Below are positions 1-7,545 of a stretch of 37,527 bases of DNA, one piece after another. The stretch comes from Deltaproteobacteria bacterium. GTDB lineage: Bacteria; Desulfobacterota; GWC2-55-46; UBA9637. Numbering within the stretch: position 1 is the first letter of the stretch; every line of letters begins with the position of its first letter. A program made the translations under genes and the position numbers. The stretch lies in contig JACRNJ010000072.1 of assembly GCA_016219285.1 (NCBI GenBank), forward strand, positions 1-37,527, written 5' to 3'. The notes beneath the pieces were generated by a model. That model was not told the origin of the DNA. It saw only the letters and a program-made list of their open reading frames with translations, and ran no database searches.

Positions 1-93
1 ACCAGAATCTATGCGCCTGACTGCAGCAATTCTCAACTGCTCTTTCGCTTTTCGTGGCAGTCTACGAGCATCAAATATTTTTTTGCATATCAT
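1..93 (-). CDS. IS630-like transposase, N-terminal fragment running off the left edge
   Basis: Reading leftwards from an ATG at 93 gives 31 open codons that leave the window. The peptide begins MICKKIFDARRLPRKAKEQ and goes on LRIAAVRRIDSG. This resembles the helix-turn-helix start of IS630-family transposases, which typically read DARKLS..AQ..LRIRAVR..L.G. It is seen only as a fragment, so the catalytic DDE domain and completeness cannot be judged. A short inverted repeat (cctcat ... atgagg, 95-117) lies just upstream and could belong to the element end or its promoter. The sequence differs from the IS630-type transposase at the right edge, so they are not copies of one element. Confidence 0.45.
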   Translation of the reverse strand, partial: MICKKIFDARRLPRKAKEQLRIAAVRRIDSG

Positions 94-595
94 GCCTCAT
101 ATTATACACTAATGAGGCTTAGTTTGTGAAGATATTAGTACATTCTCTGTCTCAATGGGTTTATACCATAACATCATAAACTAACTTTAACAACATCTAA
201 TCGTAAAAACTCCTTTCAAACATTTCTTTTTTAAGATATACTTGTGAGCATATTTGACAAGGGGCATCTGCATTGATGGTTTCAACAATTCCCATGTTTT
301 TATGTTCAGGTATATTGCCCCTGAAAAGAGGGTGGAAGAGGGACCCAAAAACCCTTTTCTACGAGGCCTTGTATATGAAAAATCTCCGATAAGATTGTTT
401 TGCGGTAAGAAAATCTTATTCATAAAGCTCATTTTTTGTTAAAGAGTGGTTTTTCAGCAGCCAGCCAGATTACACCTATTAAAACTCTTTGAAATATCTG
501 TGTAATCACGGCTGTTGATGACTTTGTTAACAGTCCCTTAATTCATGCTGAATATTAGCTTGTAGGACAGTTATATCAGCTCAAAAAAGGAAAAG
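94..595. other. Gene-poor stretch with one possible coding relic and one hairpin
   Basis: No convincing intact gene is seen. On the minus strand 197-358 is open for 53 codons without a good start. It contains GNIPEHKNMGIVETINADAP followed by a CxxC (CQIC) and ends ...MFERSFYD; it looks protein-like, but I do not recognise the family. The overlapping longer frames on both strands look random. At 462-514 there is an inverted repeat described separately. Confidence 0.4.
462..514. repeat. Hairpin repeat with GATTACAC/GTGTAATC arms, copy 1
   Basis: Arms cagccagattacac and gtgtaatcacggctg pair with a one-base bulge around a loop of about 24 bases. The same gattacac/gtgtaatc core recurs at 2257-2337, on the other side of gpmI. 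Confidence 0.6.
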
Positions 596-625
596 GTGTC
601 TGATTCAATTATTAAGGATAACTTT

Positions 626-2161
626 ATGAGACCTCTTATGCTTATTGTGCTTGACGGCTGGGGCATAAATTTAAGCAAAGAGGGGAATGCCCAACTACTT
701 GCAAAAACCCCTGCCATAGACAGATTGTTCAAGGAATATCCCAACACAAAACTGGAAACATCAGGCCTGTCAGTTGGCCTGCCGGAAGGGCAGATGGGGA
801 ACTCAGAGGTAGGCCATCTTACCATGGGCTCTGGCAGGGTTGTGTATCAGGAGCTTACCCGTATAGACCGGGAAATAGAGACTGGAGATTTTTTCAAAAA
901 CAGAGTCCTTTTAGAATCTATGGCCGCAGTAAAAATGAACAATGGCGCACTGCATCTCATGGGTCTTGTTTCAGACGGCGGCGTCCACAGCCATATAAAC
1001 CACCTGTTTGCCCTGCTGGACATGGCAAAAAAACAGAGGCTGGATAAGGTTTTTATCCATGCCTTCCTTGATGGCCGGGATACATCGCCGACAAGCGGCA
1101 AAGGCTATCTTGAAAGCCTTCATGCAAACCTTGAGAAAACCTGCATTGGCAAGATTGCCACAGTTTCCGGTCGTTACTATGCTATGGACAGAGACAACAG
1201 ATGGGAACGGATAGAAAAGGCCTATAAGGCAATAAAAAATGGCGAAGGGAGATTAGCTAAAAGCGCAGTTGAGGCTGTTGCCGAGGCATACACAAGAGGC
1301 GAGACTGACGAGTTTGTATTGCCTAATGTTATCGCCGAAAACAACAGGCCTGCAGCCACTATAAATGATGGAGATGGAATAATATTTTTTAATTTCAGGG
1401 CAGACAGGGCAAGAGAGCTGACAAGGGCATTTACTCAGGAGGATTTCAAGGGGTTCAATAGAGTTGTTAAGCCAAAACTGTCCAGCTATGTATGCCTTAC
1501 AGAATATGACGTCACATTTAATCTTTCTGTTGCGTTTTCTCCTCAGAGTTTAAAGAATATCCTTGGGGAGGTCTTAAGCAAAAACAATATAAGACAACTG
1601 AGGATAGCTGAGACAGAGAAGTATGCCCATGTTACATTTTTCTTCAACGGAGGCATAGAAAAACCTTTTGATAGGGAAGATAGGATTCTTATACCTTCGC
1701 CAAAAGAAGTGCCAACATATGACAAAAAACCGGAGATGAGCGCATATCTGGTTACAGATGAGCTTATAAAAAAAATTGGAAGCGGTGATTATCAGTTTAT
1801 ACTGGCAAACTATGCAAACTGCGATATGGTGGGGCATACTGGCGTTATGAAGGCGGCTATTAAGGCGTGCGAGGTTATAAATGAGTGCCTTGACAAAGTT
1901 GTATCTGCGGCAAGAAAAAAAGAATGGCTTGTTATTATAACATCAGACCATGGGAATATAGAGCAGATGACAGACTACAATACGAATGATGTCTATACAG
2001 CCCACACTACAAATCCAGTGCCTTTTGTATTGATAGATGATAAAAAAAAGAATGTCTCTCTAACAGGAGGCGGATTGTCAGACGTAGCCCCTACCATCCT
2101 TGAATTGATGGGTATTAAAAAGCCTCAGGAGATGACAGGGAAATCGTTAATAAAGGTATAA
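626..2161 (+). CDS. gpmI: 2,3-bisphosphoglycerate-independent phosphoglycerate mutase
   Basis: Interconverts 3- and 2-phosphoglycerate in cytosolic glycolysis/gluconeogenesis, using two Mn ions and a phosphoserine intermediate. The ATG at 626 gives 511 residues, the normal family length, and starts MRPLMLIVLDGWG with the metal-binding Asp10. The catalytic serine is Ser60 in GNSEVGH. The C-terminal metal site SDHGN and the AHTTNPVPF stretch are present. AAGGA lies 8 bases before this ATG. A GTG at 596, with AAAGG 5 bases upstream, would add ten residues and cannot be excluded. It stands alone between two hairpin repeats, 200 bases ahead of the transketolase pair. Confidence 0.97.
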   Translation: MRPLMLIVLDGWGINLSKEGNAQLLAKTPAIDRLFKEYPNTKLETSGLSVGLPEGQMGNSEVGHLTMGSGRVVYQELTRIDREIETGDFFKNRVLLESMAAVKMNNGALHLMGLVSDGGVHSHINHLFALLDMAKKQRLDKVFIHAFLDGRDTSPTSGKGYLESLHANLEKTCIGKIATVSGRYYAMDRDNRWERIEKAYKAIKNGEGRLAKSAVEAVAEAYTRGETDEFVLPNVIAENNRPAATINDGDGIIFFNFRADRARELTRAFTQEDFKGFNRVVKPKLSSYVCLTEYDVTFNLSVAFSPQSLKNILGEVLSKNNIRQLRIAETEKYAHVTFFFNGGIEKPFDREDRILIPSPKEVPTYDKKPEMSAYLVTDELIKKIGSGDYQFILANYANCDMVGHTGVMKAAIKACEVINECLDKVVSAARKKEWLVIITSDHGNIEQMTDYNTNDVYTAHTTNPVPFVLIDDKKKNVSLTGGGLSDVAPTILELMGIKKPQEMTGKSLIKV

Positions 2162-2256
2162 CTTTCTCGCGGTTTTGGTGTTTCAAATCCCGCAGCAGCT
2201 TGCATAAATCAAGATAGTGTGTTAGAAAAAACAAGATAAATGGAGATGATATGAAA

Positions 2257-2337
2257 GATTACACGGCAGATTGTACAGATTTAAACAAAAACAAGCGCCT
2301 TAATTTGTGTATTTGTTTTTAAAAAATCGGTGTAATC
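2257..2337. repeat. Hairpin repeat with GATTACAC/GTGTAATC arms, copy 2
   Basis: The outer arms gattacac (2257-2264) and gtgtaatc (2330-2337) enclose inner complementary A-rich and T-rich tracts (aaacaaaaac / gtttttaaa). It sits between gpmI and the transketolase gene. It may act as a terminator-like hairpin, but no clean T-run follows. Confidence 0.6.
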
Positions 2338-2360
2338 AATCATAAAAAGGAGCATGAGTT

Positions 2361-3212
2361 TTGGTAAAACCAGATATTGAACAATTAAAAAAATGGGCAA
2401 GACAGTTAAGGCTTGATGTTTTAATGATGCTCAACAAGGCAAAATCCGGACATACCGGAGGTTCGCTCTCTGCCGCAGATATTATTGCAGCGCTTTATTT
2501 TTACAAGATGCGGCATAATCCAAAGGAAACAAAGTGGCCTGATAGAGACAGGTTTGTTTTATCAAAAGGCCATGCGGCGCCGATACAATATGCGGCGCTT
2601 GCAAGATGCGGATATTTCTCACCTAAAGAATTAACCACATTGAGAAGGTTTGGCACTATCCTTCAAGGCCATCCTGATATGAAATGTACACCCGGCATCG
2701 AAGTATGCACCGGCTCGCTTGGACAGGGGCTTTCAATGGCAAACGGAATAGCTCTGGCGCTCAGGCTTGACAAAAAGTCTTCACGTGTGTATGCCCTTAT
2801 GGGTGACGGCGAACAGGAAGAAGGTCAGGTATGGGAGGCTGCCATGAGCGCTGCCCATTACAAGTTAGACAATATCTGCGCCTTTGTTGACTTTAACGGT
2901 TTTCAGATAGATGGGGCTGTAACAGACATAATGAACATTGAACCATTAAGCCAGAAGTGGAAGGCGTTTGGCTGGCATGTGCTTATGATAGATGGCCATG
3001 ATATGGGACAGATAGTTAAGGCGCTTGATGATGCCGAAACAATAAAAGGCCAGCCCACCATGGTTATAGCAAGGACGGTCAAGGGCAAAGGTGTTTCAAT
3101 ATTTGAAGGAAAATATCAGTATCACGGCGTACCGCCGTCTGATGATGAATTAAAAAGGTCGCTGGAAGAATTAGGAATATCGGCGGATGGGTGGCCTGAG
3201 AGAGTTATATGA
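2361..3212 (+). CDS. tkt: Transketolase, N-terminal (TPP-binding) subunit
   Basis: First half of a split transketolase, which moves two-carbon units between sugar phosphates in the non-oxidative pentose phosphate pathway with thiamine diphosphate. The 283-residue protein holds GHTGGSLSAAD, DRFVLSKGHAAP, the TGSLGQGL loop, and the diphosphate-binding motif GDGEQEEG followed by N in VDFNGFQIDG. The start is a TTG at 2361, chosen because AAAAAGGAG ends 8 bases upstream; the nearby ATG at 2354 is out of frame and closes quickly. Its TGA overlaps the ATG of the C-terminal subunit (ATGA), which implies translational coupling and a two-subunit enzyme. Split transketolases of this kind are common in archaea and several anaerobic bacterial phyla. 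Confidence 0.95.
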   Translation: MVKPDIEQLKKWARQLRLDVLMMLNKAKSGHTGGSLSAADIIAALYFYKMRHNPKETKWPDRDRFVLSKGHAAPIQYAALARCGYFSPKELTTLRRFGTILQGHPDMKCTPGIEVCTGSLGQGLSMANGIALALRLDKKSSRVYALMGDGEQEEGQVWEAAMSAAHYKLDNICAFVDFNGFQIDGAVTDIMNIEPLSQKWKAFGWHVLMIDGHDMGQIVKALDDAETIKGQPTMVIARTVKGKGVSIFEGKYQYHGVPPSDDELKRSLEELGISADGWPERVI

Positions 3213-4147
3213 CAAAGCTTATAGCAACCCGTGATGTGTATGGCGAGACACTGGCAGAGATTGGCGCAGTGAATAAAAATATTGTTGTGCTTGATGCGGA
3301 TTTATCCAGCTCGACAAAAACAAATATCTTTGCAAAGAAATTCCCGGAAAGATTTTTTAATATGGGAGTTTCCGAGGCGGATATGATGGGGACTGCGGCA
3401 GGGCTCGCTGCCGGAGGCAAGATACCTTTTGCATCCACCTTCGCAATATTTGCGTCAGGCAGGGCATGGGAACAGATTCGGCAGTCCATTGCATATCCCA
3501 AGCTGAATGTGAAGATTGTCGCAACCCACGGCGGTATAACAGTTGGCGAAGATGGCGCCTCGCATCAGGCCATTGAAGATATTGCGCTTATGAGGGCAAT
3601 ACCTAATATGACAGTTGTTGTGCCTTGCGACGGTGTTGAAACCAAATCAGTTATTCATGAGATTATAAAATATAATGGTCCGGTTTATGTTCGGGTTGCT
3701 AGAGGTAAATTTCCGGTGGTCATGCCGGAGGATTATAAATTTACTTTGGGCAAAGGATCTGTTGTGAGAGACGGCAAGGATGCGGCGATTATTGCCAACG
3801 GCCTTATGGTAAGCCATGCGCTGGAGGCTGCAGAAATGCTGGCAAAGGAGGGCTTGAGTATACGGGTTGTCAACATGTCAACCATAAAACCTATTGACAG
3901 AGATATAATTATCAAGGCTGCAAAAGAGACAGGCGCCATATTGACCTGCGAGGAACATTCAATCATTGGCGGTCTTGGAGAGGCTGTTGCGACTGTTGCG
4001 GCTGAAGAATATCCTGTTCAGGTAAAGAGGTTGGGCATCCAAGATAGGTTCGGCCAGTCAGGACTTGCAGAGGAACTGCTTGTTCATTATGCTTTGATGC
4101 CTAAGGATATTGCAGAGGCGGTAAAAGAGGCAGTAAAAAAGAAGTAG
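3209..4147 (+). CDS. tkt: Transketolase, C-terminal (pyrimidine-binding) subunit
   Basis: Second half of the split transketolase, 312 residues. It has the pyrimidine-domain features DADLSSSTKTN, FFNMGVSEADMMGTAAGLA with the conserved Glu, and the THGGITVGEDGASHQAIEDI stretch. The C-terminal transketolase domain includes EEHSIIGGLGEAVA. It begins inside the stop codon of the N-terminal gene (ATGA at 3209-3212). The order and overlap match the usual two-gene arrangement. An alternative reading as a 1-deoxyxylulose-5-phosphate synthase-like protein is unlikely, because the N-terminal partner is a transketolase of the short type. Confidence 0.95.
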   Translation: MTKLIATRDVYGETLAEIGAVNKNIVVLDADLSSSTKTNIFAKKFPERFFNMGVSEADMMGTAAGLAAGGKIPFASTFAIFASGRAWEQIRQSIAYPKLNVKIVATHGGITVGEDGASHQAIEDIALMRAIPNMTVVVPCDGVETKSVIHEIIKYNGPVYVRVARGKFPVVMPEDYKFTLGKGSVVRDGKDAAIIANGLMVSHALEAAEMLAKEGLSIRVVNMSTIKPIDRDIIIKAAKETGAILTCEEHSIIGGLGEAVATVAAEEYPVQVKRLGIQDRFGQSGLAEELLVHYALMPKDIAEAVKEAVKKK

Positions 4148-4156
4148 GGGTTTATC

Positions 4157-4519
4157 ATGGTTGCCATTGCCGCATATAAAAGAAGCTGGGAGCGAATTTG
4201 GCGCAGAGAAAAAGCCTTGCAGGAAAAGCGCCGCTCCGAGGCGTTGAAAATTGCGGAGGGTTTGAAGGATATTCTTGTGCAGGAGTTCAAGGTCAGCAGG
4301 GTAATCCTGTTCGGCTCTGTTCTGAAAAAGCACGGTTTTGATGCGGCTTCGGATATAGACATCGCCGTCGAAGGACTGGCTAAAAAATCTTATTTCAAGG
4401 CAGTTGCAAGGCTTATGATGCAAAGCCAGTTTCCTGTGGATCTGAAGCCGGTAGAGGATGTCCGTGAGTCCATCAAGAAGAGCATAGCAAAGGGGGCCGT
4501 CCTGTATGAAGAAAGATAA
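4157..4519 (+). CDS. MNT-type nucleotidyltransferase, probable MntA-like antitoxin
   Basis: A 120-residue protein with the minimal nucleotidyltransferase motif GSVLKKHGFDAASDIDIAV (GS, then DxD), preceded by a basic helical segment. In MntA/HepT systems such proteins neutralise the HEPN toxin by transferring AMP to it. The partner gene starts at 4506 and overlaps by 14 bases, the standard arrangement. The ATG has GTAGGGG about 6 bases upstream and lies 9 bases after the transketolase stop, so readthrough transcription from that operon is likely. Both genes look intact. Assignment as antitoxin follows from family and context. Confidence 0.85.
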   Translation: MVAIAAYKRSWERIWRREKALQEKRRSEALKIAEGLKDILVQEFKVSRVILFGSVLKKHGFDAASDIDIAVEGLAKKSYFKAVARLMMQSQFPVDLKPVEDVRESIKKSIAKGAVLYEER

Positions 4520-4991
4520 ACTTCCCGAACTCATCTCCGAAATCAAAGACGAGCTTGAATTGCTGAAGCGGGTGGCGGCCGATATCGGAGATGCCCGCCG
4601 TGAAATGAAAGGCCATCCTGAAATGAGTGAAGTTTACGAGGAAAGCCTTGCGCTCAAACTTCATAATTTTTATACCGGCTGCGAGAGGATCTTTCATACA
4701 ATAGCGGATGACATGAACGGCGGCGCGTCTTCTTCTTTTGAGTGGCACAAGAGGCTGTTAAAGAGCATGTCCCTTGCAATAGAAGGAAAAAGACCGCCGG
4801 TAATCTCAAAAGCCACCGAAAAGGAACTTGAAGAGTTTCTTGCGTTCAGGCATGTGATAAGAAATATCTACGGTTTTGAAATTGACTCAGAACGGTTACA
4901 GAGGCTTCTTGAAAAGGTCAAGCCGGTATTTGAAAGTTTCAAAAAGGATACTATGAAGTTTCTCGGTTTTTTGAGGGGCATGGCAAAATAA
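4506..4991 (+). CDS. HepT-like HEPN-domain protein, probable toxin of the pair
   Basis: 161 residues, almost wholly helical by appearance, with the segment FRHVIRNIYGFEIDSERLQ near residues 118-136. This matches the HepT-like proteins encoded beside MNT nucleotidyltransferases; members of that family carry RHxxRNxYGF rather than the classical RNxxxHxY HEPN motif. The expected role is an RNase toxin held silent by AMPylation from the upstream protein. Start and length look normal, and the start codon overlaps the upstream gene. The lack of a canonical Rx4-6H means RNase activity is inferred only from kinship. Confidence 0.75.
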   Translation: MKKDKLPELISEIKDELELLKRVAADIGDARREMKGHPEMSEVYEESLALKLHNFYTGCERIFHTIADDMNGGASSSFEWHKRLLKSMSLAIEGKRPPVISKATEKELEEFLAFRHVIRNIYGFEIDSERLQRLLEKVKPVFESFKKDTMKFLGFLRGMAK

Positions 4992-5088
4992 GAAAGGATA
5001 CTTAATATTTATCGTTTGTGGATTGCGCCTTGTTTTTATTTAAAGTAGAAAAAGTTTAAATATATAGTTAGCTTCACCGGAGGCCGTT

Positions 5089-5375
5089 TTGGAGAAATCT
5101 TGGCGTGAAGCAATAAAGAGAGTGTTGGCGGAACAGGAGACACCGTTGCATTACACGGAAATCTCCGTGAGACGCCGTTGAATACTTCGCTCACGAGTCT
5201 CGTTGCTACATTAGAATCTCTACTCATTGAGGCACTGGAGCCACCCCAGAATAGGAAGCGCGGTGATGATTTTTCGGCCATTGAATACATACAGGAGATT
5301 GATCCAGAACTTATGGAACGAGAAATACAGAGTACTCTCCGCACTATTGAGCAAAAAATGCGTGGTGGCGCGTGA
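5089..5375 (+). pseudogene. Frameshifted HARE-HTH-like gene
   Basis: A TTG at 5089 with GGAGG five bases upstream opens a frame reading LEKSWREAIKRVLAEQETPL followed by HYTEIS, the hallmark of HARE-HTH (restriction/regulator winged-helix) N-termini. It stops after 30 codons at 5179-5181. The adjoining +1-type frame from about 5163 continues openly to 5375 (ETPLNTSLTSLVATLESLL ... IEQKMRGGA), so one indel explains the break. The second part alone (from a TTG at 5178) could still be translated. No function can be given beyond a DNA-binding N-terminus. A 7-bp inverted pair (gttagct 5067, agctaac 5381) flanks the unit. Confidence 0.5.
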
Positions 5376-5420
5376 GCAAAGCTAACAACGCGCCCCACAA
5401 GGTATTTGTGAGGAGGCAAT

Positions 5421-5642
5421 ATGAGAAAGCATTTTATGATATGTGTAGATAATCATGGCTACGAATCGTCGCTGGAGGCAAGAAAACTCTATGAGGTATT
5501 GACTGACAGGGCGGCTGAAAAACATCACCAGATAAGAGTGATTGATGAATCAGGAGAGGATTATTTATATCCTGAAAGCTTTTTTGCTCCGGTAATATTA
5601 CCTCATGTTACAAAAGAAAGATTAGAACTGGCAATGGCATAA
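5421..5642 (+). CDS. Small conserved protein of unknown function
   Basis: 73 residues with a strong ribosome-binding site (gaggagg, 5 bases before the ATG). The pattern MICVDNHGYESSLEARKLYE, then VIDESGEDYLYPESFFAPV, is a recurrent signature of a small, widely scattered bacterial family with no assigned role. It often appears singly near toxin-antitoxin or restriction genes. It has no membrane segment or cysteine motif. It lies 27 bases before hisS and may be co-transcribed with it. Function is unknown. Confidence 0.75.
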   Translation: MRKHFMICVDNHGYESSLEARKLYEVLTDRAAEKHHQIRVIDESGEDYLYPESFFAPVILPHVTKERLELAMA

Positions 5643-5669
5643 CCTTTCAAAATGCAAAGGACACCTTAA

Positions 5670-6965
5670 ATGATCAACTCCATCAGAGGCTTTAACGACA
5701 TACTTCCGCCGGAGACAAGTATCTGGCAGCATATAGAAAAAGAGGCGCGGGAGATTTTTGAGGCTTACGGATTTTCCGAGATTCGCGTTCCCATTGTGGA
5801 AAAGACCGGGCTTTTTTCGCGGAGCATCGGCGAGACAACCGACATCGTGGAAAAGGAGATGTATACCTTTGAGGACAGGCACGGCGAAGCCATTACGCTA
5901 AGGCCAGAAGGAACTGCGCCGGTTGTGCGCGCATACATAGAGCATAAAATTTACGGCAATGACCCTGTGGCGAAATTTTATTATCTCGGCCCCATGTTTC
6001 GGTATGAAAGGCCGCAAAAGGGGCGCTTCCGCCAGTTTCACCAGATAGGCGCGGAGGTCTTCGGCATAGACGACCCTAAAGCGGATGCAGAAACCCTTGA
6101 GATGCTTGTATGCCTTTTTCAGAAACTTGGTCTTGAAGGCATAACCCTCCAGATAAACTCTCTCGGCTGCAAGGAGTGCAGGCCGCTCTACAAAGAAAAA
6201 CTCCTCAGTTTTTTGCAGGATAAAAAATCTCAACTCTGTCATGACTGCCAGCGAAGGTTTGAAATAAATCCGCTGCGCACGCTTGATTGTAAAAGTCCGG
6301 GCTGCATCGAGATAACAGCGCACGCGCCGTCAATCCTTGATGCAGTATGCGATGGATGTAAAACCCATTTTGAAAAGGTAAAGGAATATCTTGCGCTCTC
6401 GCAAGTAGATTTTTCCTTAAATCAGAAAATGGTGCGGGGGCTTGATTATTACATCAGGACAACATTTGAGATAACCGCTTTGGGTCTCGGCTCGCAGAAT
6501 GCCGTCGCAGCAGGCGGCAGATATGACGGCCTGGTGAAAAGCCTTGACGGGCCTGATACGCCCGGCTTTGGATTCGCCATCGGCATGGAACGGTTGGTGA
6601 TGCTGGCAAAGGACAGGGGCCAACAGTTAGCGGTCAGCAATCAGCCGCTTGTATTTATTGCAATTCTCGGAGATAAAGCTGAAAAAGAGGCTGTTGGTTT
6701 GATTAAAAGAATAAGGACAAGCGGCATAAGACTCGAAAGGGATTACAGCAGCAAGAGTATTAAATCACAGATGAAACGCGCTGATAAACTTGGGGCAAGA
6801 TATGTTCTTATCCTCGGCGATGATGAGTTGTCATCCTGCAGCATCATAATAAAAAACATGCAGAGCGGAGAGCAGGAAAAGGTTGCGCTGGATAGGGTGG
6901 AAGATAGAATGAAGGAGCTTCTGCGAAAAAGTGCTTCAATCAAAATAAACCTTGACATATTATAA
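5670..6965 (+). CDS. hisS: Histidyl-tRNA synthetase
   Basis: Charges tRNA-His in the cytosol. The 431 residues carry class II motif 1 (INSIRGFNDILPPE and the first helix), motif 2 (MFRYERPQKGRFRQFHQIG), the histidine-specific LVRGLDYY-type segment (MVRGLDYYIRTTFEI) and motif 3 (GFGFAIGMERLVML). A C-terminal anticodon-binding domain follows (VFIAILGDKAEKEAVGLIK onward). The last ten residues (SIKINLDIL) look slightly extended. The ATG at 5670 has AAAGGA about 9 bases upstream. A perfect TTGACA lies inside the last codons (6952-6957) and may be the -35 box for the vapB transcript. Confidence 0.97.
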   Translation: MINSIRGFNDILPPETSIWQHIEKEAREIFEAYGFSEIRVPIVEKTGLFSRSIGETTDIVEKEMYTFEDRHGEAITLRPEGTAPVVRAYIEHKIYGNDPVAKFYYLGPMFRYERPQKGRFRQFHQIGAEVFGIDDPKADAETLEMLVCLFQKLGLEGITLQINSLGCKECRPLYKEKLLSFLQDKKSQLCHDCQRRFEINPLRTLDCKSPGCIEITAHAPSILDAVCDGCKTHFEKVKEYLALSQVDFSLNQKMVRGLDYYIRTTFEITALGLGSQNAVAAGGRYDGLVKSLDGPDTPGFGFAIGMERLVMLAKDRGQQLAVSNQPLVFIAILGDKAEKEAVGLIKRIRTSGIRLERDYSSKSIKSQMKRADKLGARYVLILGDDELSSCSIIIKNMQSGEQEKVALDRVEDRMKELLRKSASIKINLDIL

Positions 6966-6979
6966 ATACATACTAATAC
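6952..6979 (+). promoter_or_regulatory. Possible promoter for the vapB transcript
   Basis: A perfect TTGACA (6952-6957) and a weak TAATAC (6974-6979) are 16 bases apart. Transcription would start near 6986, which would place the CRISPR-like repeat at 7004-7035 wholly inside the 5' untranslated region. The -10 box is poor, so this is tentative. Confidence 0.3.
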
Positions 6980-7003
6980 ATATAAACAATACATATTAAA
7001 AGT

Positions 7004-7035
7004 GTCGCGTCCTACACGGGCTCGTGGATTGAAAC
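7004..7035 (+). CRISPR. Solitary type I-C-like CRISPR repeat directly before the vapB start codon
   Basis: A single 32-base unit begins GTCGCGTCC, has a tacac loop, and ends GTGGATTGAAAC. Length, the GTCGC start and the GTGGATTGAAAC end match the type I-C repeat family. The stem is imperfect (one mismatch and one G-T pair over 7 bp). No second repeat, spacer, leader or cas gene is visible within the window. The final C at 7035 is followed immediately by the ATG of vapB at 7036. Confidence 0.75.
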
Positions 7036-7233
7036 ATGAGAACAACACTGAACATAGAAGACGAACTGCTCAAGAAGGCAAAAAGACTGACTGGCATTCA
7101 GGAAAAAACTTCCCTTGTCAGACTGGGACTTGAGGCGTTGATTGCGAAGGAGAGCGGAAAGAGACTTGCCATGCTCGGAGGAACGGAAAAAAAACTGAAG
7201 CCGATTCCCCGTAGGCGGCCAACAGGCGATTAG
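7036..7233 (+). CDS. vapB: VapB-family antitoxin (ribbon-helix-helix type)
   Basis: 65 residues beginning MRTTLNIEDELLKKAKRLTG, followed by a SLVRLGLEALIAKES helix and a basic, proline-rich tail (KLKPIPRRRP). This is the short VapB family that pairs with PIN toxins. The N-terminal part would bind operator DNA and the tail would wrap the toxin. The gene is intact, but its partner just downstream (7235) is cut to 33 codons. No ribosome-binding site precedes the ATG; the preceding bases are the 3' end of a CRISPR repeat. With the toxin lost, it may persist as an orphan anti-addiction or autoregulatory protein. Confidence 0.88.
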   Translation: MRTTLNIEDELLKKAKRLTGIQEKTSLVRLGLEALIAKESGKRLAMLGGTEKKLKPIPRRRPTGD

Positions 7234-7234
7234 C

Positions 7235-7336
7235 ATGGTTCTTGTCGACACATCCGTCTGGATATCCCATCTCCTCAAGGGAAATGCCGGACTTGAAACT
7301 TTGCTCGACGACGGCCATGTTGTTTGTCATCCATAA
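7235..7336 (+). pseudogene. vapC: Truncated VapC (PIN-domain toxin)
   Basis: Starts one base after the vapB stop with MVLVDTSVWISHLLKGNAGL, which holds the first catalytic Asp of the PIN domain. It ends in a stop after 33 codons (...GHVVCHP). A complete PIN toxin has about 130 residues with three further acidic residues, all missing here. The break falls directly before the AT-rich leader of the next toxin-antitoxin relic, so a deletion or insertion junction near 7334 removed the remainder. Confidence 0.8.
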
Positions 7337-7356
7337 TTATGTAAGGAGGGAATAAA

Positions 7357-7545
7357 ATGTTAACATTAGATAAGGAAAAGATAATTAAAAGTTTACAAGA
7401 CTTACCGGTAAAAACCACTATTGAAGATGCAATGGAACGTTTATATCTGCTTGCAAAGATTGAAAAGTGACTTAAACAGGCAGACGAAGGTCAATGCATT
7501 TCTCATGAAGAAGCAAAAGAAAAGATGAAAAAATGGCTAAAATAA
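7357..7545 (+). pseudogene. RelB/ParD-like antitoxin with an internal stop
   Basis: The ATG at 7357 (ribosome-binding site aaggaggg) reads MLTLDKEKIIKSLQDLPVKT ... LYLLAKIEK, then TGA at 7468-7470. The same frame goes on LKQADEGQCISHEEAKEKMK to a normal TAA at 7543. Relatives read KIEKGLKQADEG at this point, so the stop replaces a glycine codon (GGA to TGA). Intact length would be 62 residues. The frame overlaps the start of the toxin relic. Confidence 0.7.

Noticed and set aside
187-442. Two overlapping open frames on opposite strands (81 and 62 codons)
   Set aside because: Neither has a ribosome-binding site, family resemblance or coding-like composition; they overlap each other almost fully.
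5067-5400. Possible integron cassette with attC site (gttagct ... agctaac)
   Set aside because: The ends do not fit the GTTRRRY/RYYYAAC core sites, there is no long imperfect hairpin near the gene end, and no integrase or second cassette is present.
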